Virus record (IMG/VR): IMGVR_UViG_3300015165_000001
Location: 1-31,721 of that record
Reading direction: 5' to 3' (one strand)
Length of the DNA: 31,721 nucleotides
DNA from: a virus
The position numbers and the translations under genes were made by a program. This document shows, one piece after another, positions 24,074 through 30,704 of the stretch (positions are counted from its first letter, which is position 1; the number at the start of each line of letters is the position of its first letter). Under the pieces are notes generated by a model, which was given only the letters and a program-made list of their open reading frames with translations, searched no databases and was not told the DNA's origin.

Positions 24074-25602
24074 TGCCAGGCTCGACAATCGTCATCACCT
24101 ACGACGGCACGGACATCAGTGGATCGTGCATCTTCGCTGAGTGCTCGTTCGAGGCCCAGATGGCGGCGGTGCCCGGCACGTTCACCGTCACGGTGCGAGA
24201 CATGGATCGCACGCTCAACTTTGTCACTGGCAAGGAACTGACGCTCGACGTGGATGGCAAGCGCCTGTATGGCGGCTACGTCACCCAGGTCACGCAGCGT
24301 TACGCCTTCCCGGCCGACAACACGGCTGACCTATCCCGCGTCCATAGTCGCGAGTGGGTCCTGTCTGGCGTCGACTACAACGTTCTCTTCGACAAGCTGA
24401 TCCTGCACAACTCGGCCGACTACACGCACGACATCCCAGTGGTCTCAGGTGATCCGTACGACGGCACGATCATCCGGACCTGGTTCGATAACTACTTCGA
24501 CCTGCCAGCGGGCTTCACCTTCAATAACGCCACGTATGTGCTCAACAACCACCAGTGGGGCGCGTCCCAGAACCACCATTACATCTGGCCGACCCAGGGT
24601 GCCACCATGCGCCAGGTGCTCGAGGACCTGGCCATATACGGCTCAGTCTTCTGGATGGCAGCCGACAAGACCCTGCGCTTCATCCCGGTCCAGGACACGG
24701 CCGCTTCGTGGGGCTTCAGCGACCAGCCCAACAACGACCCGATCGGCGTCGGGACACCGACTCGTGGCTTCCGTGAGGGGGAGTACAGCATCGCCAACGA
24801 TGCCCTGGTCTGGGGCGGCTCCGAGTGGGCGGCCGGAGGCGCGGTGGTGTTCGACCGACGCACGAACTCCACATCGATCACGAATCACGGGCGCTGGCAG
24901 ATCGCCGAGAACCGTGTCGGTGACGCGAAGTTCAAGATCCTGGCCCAAGTCACCGCGCGAGCCAAGGTCATCGTCGATGGCAACGAGTCAGGAACGACCA
25001 TCCAAGGTAGTCAGGGCCTCGTCAACCCAGAGGACCAGTTCCGCTGCACGTGGTTCAACACGGGCGTGCCGGTCTCTGGCGGTAGTCCAGTTCACCTTGT
25101 TCCAGGGCTGGTCGTACCGATCGAGCTGTGGGTGTTCAGTCAGGACGCTGGCGTCCATCCGTTCCTGGTCAACCTGCCCTTGCGCCAGGTCCGCATCACG
25201 TTCCCGACCCTCGAGAACGAGACCGGCAAGGCCTACGCCCAGTTCGAGGGCTTCTTCGGGGTCCAGATGGCAGATCCGTTCTGGCTCTGGAGCTATCTGC
25301 GGTCGTCCAAGTCACGGCTCCCTCGGGGCCAGCTCATCAGCAGCGCGAACAACTCGACTGTCAACCCGCCCTATGCGGCGCAGTACCAGGACGTTCCAAG
25401 TCCGGCGGCTGACGGTTCGACCACCGTGTTCACCATCCCATTCGGCTACATCGCTGGAACCAGTCAGGTGTTCGTCGCAGGCCTTCTCTTGATGCCTGGC
25501 GACTACACCGAGAGCAATCCAGCAGCCGGGCAATACACCCTAGCGGTGGCCCCGACCACGGGCCAGACGATATGGGTGAAGACGACCCTGACGGGCGGCT
25601 AA
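24073..25602 (+). CDS. Minor tail protein (short paralogue)
   Basis: This 509-residue protein is a paralogue of the gene before it. Similar blocks include the start (ITYDGTDISGSCIFAECSFE), LSGVDYNVLFDKL and TSITNHGRWQ (about residues 266-275). It lacks the two repeat modules and the lectin-like domain of its partner. The C-terminal 70 residues (ADGSTTVFTIPFGYI to TIWVKTTLTGG) are the small beta module common at the ends of tail fibres, matched in the longer protein. The ATG at 24073 sits on the stop of the partner gene. Together the two likely form adjacent parts of the baseplate, one of them made adhesive by added modules. Confidence 0.8.
   Translation: MPGSTIVITYDGTDISGSCIFAECSFEAQMAAVPGTFTVTVRDMDRTLNFVTGKELTLDVDGKRLYGGYVTQVTQRYAFPADNTADLSRVHSREWVLSGVDYNVLFDKLILHNSADYTHDIPVVSGDPYDGTIIRTWFDNYFDLPAGFTFNNATYVLNNHQWGASQNHHYIWPTQGATMRQVLEDLAIYGSVFWMAADKTLRFIPVQDTAASWGFSDQPNNDPIGVGTPTRGFREGEYSIANDALVWGGSEWAAGGAVVFDRRTNSTSITNHGRWQIAENRVGDAKFKILAQVTARAKVIVDGNESGTTIQGSQGLVNPEDQFRCTWFNTGVPVSGGSPVHLVPGLVVPIELWVFSQDAGVHPFLVNLPLRQVRITFPTLENETGKAYAQFEGFFGVQMADPFWLWSYLRSSKSRLPRGQLISSANNSTVNPPYAAQYQDVPSPAADGSTTVFTIPFGYIAGTSQVFVAGLLLMPGDYTESNPAAGQYTLAVAPTTGQTIWVKTTLTGG
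24866..24900 (+). repeat. 35-bp direct repeat, copy 2
   Basis: This copy is identical to 22824-22858 and lies in the shorter paralogue. The two are 2042 bases apart. The identity includes synonymous positions, which differ almost everywhere else between the paralogues. Confidence 0.85.
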
Positions 25603-25657
25603 CGGGGGACGAATGATCCATTCCATCCATTGGTATCGACGTAGAGAGGAAGATGAC

Positions 25658-26380
25658 ATGGCAGACACCACCGCCAAGGCGGACGACAGCACCGAGCACT
25701 TCGGCACCGGAGCGATCCAGTCACCACCCGATGACCGGGACTTCACCTTCGAGCAGCTCGTAACAGCGAGTGGGCAGGAGCTCACGGCGAGCCTCCCCAG
25801 CACGTTCCTGATGACAGGACTCGCGCCCATCCTCAACCAGGGCAATACGCCCATGTGTGTGGCCTACTGCACCTCGGGGATGAAGGGCTACCAGGACCGC
25901 AAGGACCAGGGCAAGTTCTTCAACTTCGATGAGCCCAGGTTCTTCTCGCTCATCGGCGGGGGACCCAACGGGTCGACGGTGCGCGTCGGTCTCGATCGAC
26001 TCCTCAAGGCTGGCTATCCCGTCGTCGGTGTCGGTGATCCGGGCCACCACCGGATCGCTGGCTATTACGCCATCCCCAAGGCGCAGAACACCCTCATGCA
26101 GGCGGTCCACGACTTCGGCCCGCTTCTCGTCAGCACGCCCTGGTACCACTCGTGGTTCCACCCGGTCGGCACAGGTGGCAACGTCAAGCTGCCGCCGCCC
26201 GACTACAGCGTCGGTGGCCACGCCATCCAGGCGACCGGCTACAACCCGACCGGCCTGGTCCTGCGCAACTCGTGGGGCACCTCGTGGGGCTACCACGGCA
26301 GCGTGACCATGCCGTGGGCGTACGTCCTCCATTCCGTCTGGGAGGTCTGGAAGGCCCTCGACGTCATCGACAAGAAGTAG
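25658..26380 (+). CDS. Papain-like cysteine peptidase (C1 family)
   Basis: This 240-residue enzyme shows the papain catalytic set in order. Q61 and C67 lie in ILNQGNTPMCVAYCTSGM, H188 in VGGHAIQATGYN and N204 in LVLRNSWGTSWGYHG. The last motif is almost exactly the classical NSWGxxWGxxG. The length suits a mature catalytic domain, and there is no signal peptide or inhibitory propeptide. The ATG at 25658 is chosen over the ATG at 25613 because AGGA lies 7 bases before it, and because the longer N-terminus shows nothing of interest. It follows the minor tail genes and precedes a holin candidate. It could be a peptidoglycan endopeptidase for lysis, a tail-associated protease or an enzyme acting on host protein. 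The first is my preferred reading, but it is only inferred from place. Confidence 0.88.
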   Translation: MADTTAKADDSTEHFGTGAIQSPPDDRDFTFEQLVTASGQELTASLPSTFLMTGLAPILNQGNTPMCVAYCTSGMKGYQDRKDQGKFFNFDEPRFFSLIGGGPNGSTVRVGLDRLLKAGYPVVGVGDPGHHRIAGYYAIPKAQNTLMQAVHDFGPLLVSTPWYHSWFHPVGTGGNVKLPPPDYSVGGHAIQATGYNPTGLVLRNSWGTSWGYHGSVTMPWAYVLHSVWEVWKALDVIDKK

Positions 26381-26392
26381 AAGGAGCGCACC

Positions 26393-26626
26393 ATGATCTT
26401 CGGACGCCCACCGGCCCTGTTCGCAGCGGCGATCTCGGCCATCCTCAACGCCATCGTCCTGATCCATATCGTCACCCTCGACGCCCAGCAGATCGCTGGC
26501 CTCAACGTCGCGGCGGCAGCGATCATCGGCCTGATCGCAGGCACCTCACTGACCGATCACGCGGCCCTCGCGGCGGCGCAGGAGAAGCGGGTCGCCGCTC
26601 GCCAAGACCTAGACAAGTACAAGTAG
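26393..26626 (+). CDS. Two-helix membrane protein, holin candidate
   Basis: This 77-residue protein has two membrane helices (about residues 8-27 and 36-54), linked by a short polar turn, and a charged C-terminus (AAAQEKRVAARQDLDKYK). This is the class II holin shape. An AAGGAG site precedes the ATG. It lies 12 bases behind the papain-like peptidase and directly before a zinc-ribbon gene. Holins set the moment of lysis by opening the inner membrane. The call rests on shape, size and neighbourhood, not on any signature. Confidence 0.65.
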   Translation: MIFGRPPALFAAAISAILNAIVLIHIVTLDAQQIAGLNVAAAAIIGLIAGTSLTDHAALAAAQEKRVAARQDLDKYK

Positions 26627-26797
26627 ATGCCCAAGGCGCGCACGCTCGGACTCCCCATGAAGTGCCCGTCGTGCCCGCCTCGTCGGTACTACGGGATCCT
26701 CAAGGGGGAACAGGTGCCGACACACCTGGTCAAGTTCAACCTGTCGGATGTCTGTGAGAACTGCAAGACGCCGCTGATCCCAACGATCAAGCGCTAG
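26627..26797 (+). CDS. Zinc-ribbon small protein
   Basis: This 56-residue protein starts on the base after the holin-candidate stop. It has two C-x2-C pairs, C13/C16 (MKCPSCPPRRYY) and C43/C46 (DVCENCKTP), 26 residues apart, a typical four-cysteine zinc ribbon. The function is unknown. In phages such proteins are often small accessory or DNA/RNA-binding factors. It is the last plus-strand gene before the bidirectional terminator. Confidence 0.65.
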   Translation: MPKARTLGLPMKCPSCPPRRYYGILKGEQVPTHLVKFNLSDVCENCKTPLIPTIKR

Positions 26798-26821
26798 ACT
26801 GCGTTCGCCAGTCCGGTCATA

Positions 26822-26862
26822 GAAGAAGCCCCCGTCCGGTCAACCCGGACGGGGGCTTCTTC
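26822..26862. terminator. Strong bidirectional terminator between convergent arms
   Basis: Bases 26822-26839 pair perfectly over 18 bp with 26845-26862 around the 5-base loop TCAAC. The outer pairs are A/T-rich and the inner core is G/C-rich, so the stem ends in CTTCTTC on one strand and the same on the other. It lies between the last plus gene (26797) and the last minus gene (26877), ending transcription from both sides. Confidence 0.9.
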
Positions 26863-26876
26863 GTGCCTGCCAAGGC

Positions 26877-27041
26877 CTACTTGGTGGGTGGGTTCCAGGG
26901 CTTGCTGTCGACTTCCATCGCGCCACCCTCGAAGGCCGGGTCGGTGGTGTGCATCTCGCCCGTCTTCTCGACGAGCGGCTCCTGCTTCGGCTTCCGTGTC
27001 GCAGCAGGCTTGGCGGCGTCGGTCTTCTTCTTGTCCGTCAT
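26877..27041 (-). CDS. 54-residue hydrophilic protein
   Basis: The ATG at 27041 (one base after the TGA of the gene upstream) opens 54 codons to the TAG at 26877-26879. The product begins MTDKKKTDAAKPAATRKPKQ and ends AMEVDSKPWNPPTK, being charged and probably disordered. It is too short for strong proof, but it fits snugly between the upstream minus gene and the terminator. Its composition resembles the plus-strand protein at 3798. The plus-strand frame over the same DNA is cut off by the terminator and is rejected. Confidence 0.5.
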   Translation of the reverse strand: MTDKKKTDAAKPAATRKPKQEPLVEKTGEMHTTDPAFEGGAMEVDSKPWNPPTK

Positions 27042-27042
27042 C

Positions 27043-27225
27043 TCAGCGCTTCTTGTTCAGATCGCCCGTGCTCTCCGGCTTGCGCTCACCGGGCCCGCTG
27101 GGGGTCTGCTTCGAGAAGCTGGGATCCGGGGCCTTGGGGCCCTCGCCCGGAGCTGCTGGCTTGTTCTGTCCACCCTCGGTGGTGGTCGGGTTGTCGGTGC
27201 TGTTGCCCACGACGTTCTCCTTCAC
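27043..27225 (-). CDS. 60-residue Pro/Gly/Lys-rich hydrophilic protein
   Basis: A GTG start at 27225 opens 60 codons. The product is rich in Pro, Gly, Lys and Asn (NKPAAPGEGPKAPDPSFSKQ) and appears disordered. A possible TATCAT element lies about 30 bases upstream on the minus strand, but no -35 box at a proper distance was found. There is no clear ribosome site. It is followed by another tiny gene one base after its stop. The function is unknown; this is a modest-confidence gene. Confidence 0.4.
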   Translation of the reverse strand: MKENVVGNSTDNPTTTEGGQNKPAAPGEGPKAPDPSFSKQTPSGPGERKPESTGDLNKKR

Positions 27226-27282
27226 CCCGAGCTGGAGCTCGGCTATGGGCGGAATGATACGGCGAGCGACATTACGTCTGCA

Positions 27283-27948
27283 TCACCAACGCACGGTGAC
27301 GGGTAGCGTGCCGACGCCTCCCAGGCGGTGCATCGGAGCCCAGTACAGGTCGATCAGCTTGGAGTTGCTACCGCACCAGTCGACCAGCCTGACGATGACG
27401 ACCCGACCGCCGCTCGAGACCCGGACGACCTGGCCTCGCCAGTGGATGCCCATCGCCACCCGGAGCTTTCCGCAGGCTGCTGCGACCATCGAACCCGGTG
27501 GGTATGCGTAGTGACAGATCGATACTCCGGCCTTGCAGTACCAACTTGCTACGCCTGCTACGGAATGTGCTGTGGGAGTAGTAGCTACCTTCACTTTGGA
27601 CTCCGTCACCGGTGAAGGATTCCGGTTTATAACCTTCGGCGCTAAAGACTTGAGCTCAACGTGCATGGCTTCTGGAAGAACGCTGACGCTGAATCCCTCA
27701 TAGATGACGGGAACGGGCACTTGAGATGCTTGATAAGTCTTGGAACTTTCCTGCACGCTGGGCGGAACTGTGCTGGAACAGGCCGCAAGCAGGACTGAGA
27801 TGAGTAGACTTACGGCGGGTCGCGCGGCCCGACCGACTCCTTCGGCAGCGCGTTCAGGGTGAGGATGGGATCCCTGGGCGGGGCGTCTCGGCGCAGTACG
27901 GTGAGCGAAGGCCCACCGCCCGAAGGCTCCCATCAGGCCGCCATTCAT
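27283..27948 (-). CDS. RlpA-like double-psi beta-barrel lipoprotein
   Basis: This 221-residue protein has a hydrophobic stretch AVSLLISVLLAAC (residues 45-57) with a lipobox ending at C57. The N-terminal 44 residues are unusually long for a signal peptide. The C-terminal part (130-221) reads GVASWYCKAGVSICHYAYP, then AAACGKLRVAMG, RGQVVRVSS, VIVRLVDWCG and LIDLYWAPMHRLG. This is the pattern of RlpA-type domains, with D190 and D200 in the usual catalytic-area places. RlpA proteins are outer-envelope lytic transglycosylases or wall-binding barrels, so this could be a wall-acting phage lipoprotein. The ATG at 27948 overlaps the previous TGA (ATGA); a TTG lies six bases earlier. Its 5' half is visibly less GC-rich than the neighbours. 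Confidence 0.75.
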   Translation of the reverse strand: MNGGLMGAFGRWAFAHRTAPRRPAQGSHPHPERAAEGVGRAARPAVSLLISVLLAACSSTVPPSVQESSKTYQASQVPVPVIYEGFSVSVLPEAMHVELKSLAPKVINRNPSPVTESKVKVATTPTAHSVAGVASWYCKAGVSICHYAYPPGSMVAAACGKLRVAMGIHWRGQVVRVSSGGRVVIVRLVDWCGSNSKLIDLYWAPMHRLGGVGTLPVTVRW

Positions 27949-28445
27949 ATCCAAGCGCTGACCTTGTCGACTCCAGCCACGGCCAGCAGGGTGATGGCTG
28001 CCACGTTGAACCGCTCTGGGTGGCCGCCCGCAACGGCTCGGGCTGTCAGCTTGGTGGCGATCTCCTCGACGCTTAGGCCGTGCATGACCGCCAGGTACAG
28101 GACATCGAACTCGAGCGGTGCGGCCCGGCGGAGCTTGCGGAACGCTCGGGTGACACGCGTGCGTTCATCCGAGTGCTTGGCGCGGTATTCCTCGCCCTCG
28201 AGGTAGATCGGTAGGTCTTCCCGGCACTTCGCGCAGTGTGGGTCCTTGCAGTTGAGCTTGCCGACGTAGTTGACGAACTCTGGTGCGAACGGCGGGGCTG
28301 AGCCCAGGCCGAAGTGCGCACCGTGGTTGGTGGCGTGGATCCGGGTGGGAATCTCCCCTCGGTAGTCCTTGCCCCATTCACCCAGGAATCGCTGGGCCTT
28401 ACGGACCTCTTCGTCCGTGACGATCACCTCGTTGGGTCGTGCCAT
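27945..28445 (-). CDS. Possible HTH/zinc-binding regulatory protein
   Basis: This 166-residue basic protein has a GGAGGAAGG site before its ATG at 28445. C66-x4-C71-x2-C74 in LNCKDPHCAKCRED could bind a metal. The C-terminal half is helical and HGLSVEEIATKLTARA (122-137) resembles a helix-turn-helix of sigma-70 region 4 or LuxR type, followed by a helix with PERFNVAAITLLAVAG. DNA binding is therefore possible. No family is recognised. Its stop overlaps the start of the RlpA-like gene by four bases, so the two are co-translated. Confidence 0.5.
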   Translation of the reverse strand: MARPNEVIVTDEEVRKAQRFLGEWGKDYRGEIPTRIHATNHGAHFGLGSAPPFAPEFVNYVGKLNCKDPHCAKCREDLPIYLEGEEYRAKHSDERTRVTRAFRKLRRAAPLEFDVLYLAVMHGLSVEEIATKLTARAVAGGHPERFNVAAITLLAVAGVDKVSAWI

Positions 28446-28897
28446 AAACCTTCCTCCACAACTCTCTCGAAGAACGGGTCTGGAAGCCCGCTCCCTGTGT
28501 CGGAGCCGATCTCCGCGATCGCTCCGCTGGTATCGATGCCGTATGCGATGACAGGAATGCCCCTGCGCAACGCACAGGCCACCACGTGACTCGTGCCGCC
28601 ATCCCGTGGTCCATCGGGCCCGAAGAAGGCGAACACCCCGTCAGCGGCCTGCACGAGCGTCACATCGCGAACGTAACCTGCTTTCGAGCCCGCCTCGCTC
28701 GGTGAGTTGAACGTTCGGACGATCTTCCCGGTCTTGGTGCCGATCCGCCAGACCATCTCCTCGGTCATCGATGACGGCGTCCCCGAGCTTGTGCAACGGA
28801 TCCCGAAGTCGTCGTCGCGACTGACCATGATGGTCAGGATCGCCGAAGCGAGTCCGGGCGTTGGCCAGAGCGAGGAGGAGCCGACGATGACCTTCAT
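28424..28897 (-). CDS. SLOG-like nucleotide-binding protein
   Basis: This 157-residue protein has the Rossmann-like start MKVIVGSSSL, an acidic/serine middle, then ADGVFAFFGPDGPRDGGTSHVVACALRRG (about residues 85-113, cited in parts) and IPVIAYGID. The G-P-D/P-R-D-G-G-T and following helix are typical of the SLOG superfamily, which binds nucleotides or nucleoside derivatives and includes DprA- and LOG-like members. No enzyme motif such as PGGxGTxxE is present. The ATG at 28897 is chosen on the ATGA overlap with the preceding gene. A longer open frame up to 28921 is likely upstream shadow. The product may bind a nucleotide signal, but this is inferred. Confidence 0.6.
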   Translation of the reverse strand: MKVIVGSSSLWPTPGLASAILTIMVSRDDDFGIRCTSSGTPSSMTEEMVWRIGTKTGKIVRTFNSPSEAGSKAGYVRDVTLVQAADGVFAFFGPDGPRDGGTSHVVACALRRGIPVIAYGIDTSGAIAEIGSDTGSGLPDPFFERVVEEGLWHDPTR

Positions 28898-29304
28898 TCG
28901 GGGTGGATCATCACCCTCCACTTGGCTGCGTCGTACACCGTGACCGTGGTGTACGGGTTCTTGCTGCCCGTGACCTTGCTCATCACGACGGGCATGAAGA
29001 ACTTGTCGTTGTGCTCGATCGCCTCGGCCAGAGCGTCGTTCATCAGCTTGAGCAGGTTGTCACAGTCGATGTCGGTCTTCAACACGAAGTCGTAGGCGAC
29101 GATGACCTGACCGCGCTTGGGCAGGATGAACGAGCTGGGGCGGGCGACTCGAGCGATCAGCCGGATGCCGTTCTGGTATGCCTCAGCTTCAGGGGTCTTG
29201 AACAGCCCTCTGGTCTTGACTCCACCGATGTGCTGGAAACGCACTCGGAAGGCCTGATTCCAGGAGACGGGCTGGCCGGGAACCGTGAAGCTGAAGTAGC
29301 TCAC
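28894..29304 (-). CDS. rusA: RusA-type Holliday junction resolvase
   Basis: This 136-residue protein matches the RusA family in length. The start FTVPGQPVSWNQAFRVR is typical. DIDCDNLLKLMNDALAEAI (residues 78-96) is the D-x-D-N-x-x-K-x-x-x-D-x-L core, with D80, D82 and D90 as the likely metal-binding residues. D100 follows in HND. RusA cuts four-way junctions that arise in recombination and replication, which clears the DNA before packaging. The GTG at 29304 is chosen for the GTGA overlap with the gene before it and because the upstream frame to 29427 is disordered noise. It lies in the minus transcription unit with other DNA enzymes. Confidence 0.88.
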   Translation of the reverse strand: MSYFSFTVPGQPVSWNQAFRVRFQHIGGVKTRGLFKTPEAEAYQNGIRLIARVARPSSFILPKRGQVIVAYDFVLKTDIDCDNLLKLMNDALAEAIEHNDKFFMPVVMSKVTGSKNPYTTVTVYDAAKWRVMIHPE

Positions 29305-29492
29305 TCGGAGTGCTTGACCTTCGCTATCGGAGTCGTGATCGGAACCTTGCCGCCGTCGATCAACAGCGGTCGACCACAGTCCTTCACGTGGCAGACCCAG
29401 TACGCCGGGGTCTTGCCGTTCATCCAACCACTGCCGTTGTAGTGCGGGTCTGGCTTGTGCTCAGTAGAGCCGTCAGCGTGCTGCCAGCTCAC
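29301..29492 (-). CDS. Small C-x5-C protein of unknown function
   Basis: This 63-residue protein begins with GTG overlapping the methyltransferase stop (GTGA) and ends overlapping the RusA start. It has a Cys pair in AYWVCHVKDCGRPLLIDGG (C34 and C40), surrounded by His and Asp. This may bind a metal with nearby histidines, but only one pair is present. No family is recognised. The neat coupling on both sides makes a real gene likely. Confidence 0.6.
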   Translation of the reverse strand: MSWQHADGSTEHKPDPHYNGSGWMNGKTPAYWVCHVKDCGRPLLIDGGKVPITTPIAKVKHSE

Positions 29493-30103
29493 GTGTCGCG
29501 TTCAGCCGCGAGGCAGACAGCCAGTGCGAGCTGCTCGGGGATCTTCGCCACCAGGGCGCTATCCATACCCTGACTGGCTGTCCGTGAGCCGCGCGGAGCG
29601 GCGGTGTGGCACGGGTCGCCGTTATGGCACGACGGCAACAGCTCGAGCGACGGTGGGAAGACGCCCCACAGGTCGGTCGGCTTCATCATCGGCTCGCCGT
29701 ACTGGCAGTAGGTCACGGTTCGGCGCTCGTACTGGGTCATCGGGTAGAGCTTGCGCAGCTTGGCGCGCGGGTTCTCCATGATCCAGAAGCGAGGACCCAG
29801 CCCGGCGATGAGGTTGACGGTGTGCTGGACCAGCAGGAGCGCCTCAGCGGCGCTCGCGGTCTTCGGTGTTCCCTCACGTGTCCAGTTGGTCCCGATCTGC
29901 ATCACCGTGAACTTGGTGCAAGGCGGTGAAGCCAGGATGAGGTCTGGTCGACCGGGAAAGTCGGCTGGAGTCAGGTCCATCAGGTTGCGCTGTTCGTCGG
30001 CTCCGAAGCGCGGGTCGTTATCGAGCGTGAATACCTGATGACCCCTGGCCCTGAATGGCTTGGACCAGCCCTCGAGACCAGAGAAGAAGTCGTAGATGAT
30101 CAC
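29489..30103 (-). CDS. Small C5-type DNA cytosine methyltransferase
   Basis: This 204-residue protein shows the SAM-binding start DFFSGLEGWSKPF (residues 5-17, motif I), LDND (motif II) and SPPCTKF (59-65) with the catalytic cysteine C62. MENPRAKLR (109-117) is motif VI with P instead of the usual V. TYCQYGEPMMKPTDLWG follows and a closing helix, KIPEQLALAVCLAAE. Members usually exceed 300 residues, so there is little room for a target-recognition domain. It may be a phage orphan methylase that protects DNA from restriction, or a close relative working with an unknown partner. The GTG start overlaps the next gene upstream by GTGA. No partner restriction gene was seen. Confidence 0.82.
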   Translation of the reverse strand: MIIYDFFSGLEGWSKPFRARGHQVFTLDNDPRFGADEQRNLMDLTPADFPGRPDLILASPPCTKFTVMQIGTNWTREGTPKTASAAEALLLVQHTVNLIAGLGPRFWIMENPRAKLRKLYPMTQYERRTVTYCQYGEPMMKPTDLWGVFPPSLELLPSCHNGDPCHTAAPRGSRTASQGMDSALVAKIPEQLALAVCLAAERDT

Positions 30104-30294
30104 CGCTTGCGCTTGGCCAGCTCATCGGTGAGCCAGTCGATCGCCCATAGGGCGATGAATACGGCGAAGCCTGCGGCGACCGGGGTCTGCCAGCCGATGA
30201 CGGAATAGGCGGTGACGATGAGCCAGGCCCCGATGAGGACGACGAGTCCTGCGGCGACGCCAGCCAGCAACGAGATGACGGTTCGGTCGATCAC
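30100..30294 (-). CDS. Small two-helix membrane protein
   Basis: This 64-residue protein has two hydrophobic helices (ISLLAGVAAGLVVLIGAWLIV and PVAAGFAVFIALWAIDWL, cited in parts by residues about 7-28 and 37-54) and a basic tail, LAKRKR. The GTG start at 30294 overlaps the HNH stop (GTGA); the frame extends upstream to 30360 without good evidence. It is small and holin-like in shape, but lies among DNA enzymes. The role is unknown. Superinfection exclusion or another membrane function is possible, but that is speculation. Confidence 0.55.
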   Translation of the reverse strand: MIDRTVISLLAGVAAGLVVLIGAWLIVTAYSVIGWQTPVAAGFAVFIALWAIDWLTDELAKRKR

Positions 30295-30704
30295 CAGCCC
30301 TGTCCCTTCGCCATACCCGCGCACACGTGGGAGCAATACCGAGCACGGCCCGCTTCCCACTCAGCCCATCTGGGCTTGTACTGGACGCCACAGCCCGGTC
30401 GTTTGCACGTCACGAGCCTGTCCCGGTGCTCAGCATACTCGGCCTCCGTCTTGGTGAACTTGCGGCGCTGACACGCCGTGCAGCAGCGCACGATGTTGGA
30501 GATCTCGTTGGTGCCGCCCCGATCGAAGGCCAGGAAGTGATCCCAGCTCCCTTCTTCGAGGCGAAGTTCAGTGCCGCAGTAGCGGCAGTAATCCCCGGCG
30601 GCGGCCAGCATCTGCCAGGACAGGACACCGGGGACGTGTAGCTTCCTGGCCTTGGCGTTGTGGGTGCTGGCGATGCGTTGCAGGCGGCGCTTGATGGAGA
30701 CCAT
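30291..30704 (-). CDS. HNH endonuclease with C-terminal zinc finger
   Basis: This 137-residue protein contains C40-x2-C43 (YCRYCGTEL), WDHFLAFDRGGTNEISN with D55-H56 and N66/N70, then C75-x2-C78 (CTACQRRK). This is the HNH/treble-clef nuclease pattern. A second cysteine set, C100-x4-C105 and C124-x3-C128, forms an extra C-terminal zinc finger, which could bind DNA or a partner. HNH proteins act in phage packaging or homing. Here no terminase lies next to it. Its ATG at 30704 directly abuts the stop of the upstream gene, and it is coupled to a membrane protein downstream. Confidence 0.85.
   Translation of the reverse strand: MVSIKRRLQRIASTHNAKARKLHVPGVLSWQMLAAAGDYCRYCGTELRLEEGSWDHFLAFDRGGTNEISNIVRCCTACQRRKFTKTEAEYAEHRDRLVTCKRPGCGVQYKPRWAEWEAGRARYCSHVCAGMAKGQGW

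Noticed and set aside
26863-27511. Plus-strand open frames of 147 and 207 residues
   Set aside because: They lie downstream of the terminator, opposite the minus-strand genes, and their protein composition is Arg/Ser-rich noise.
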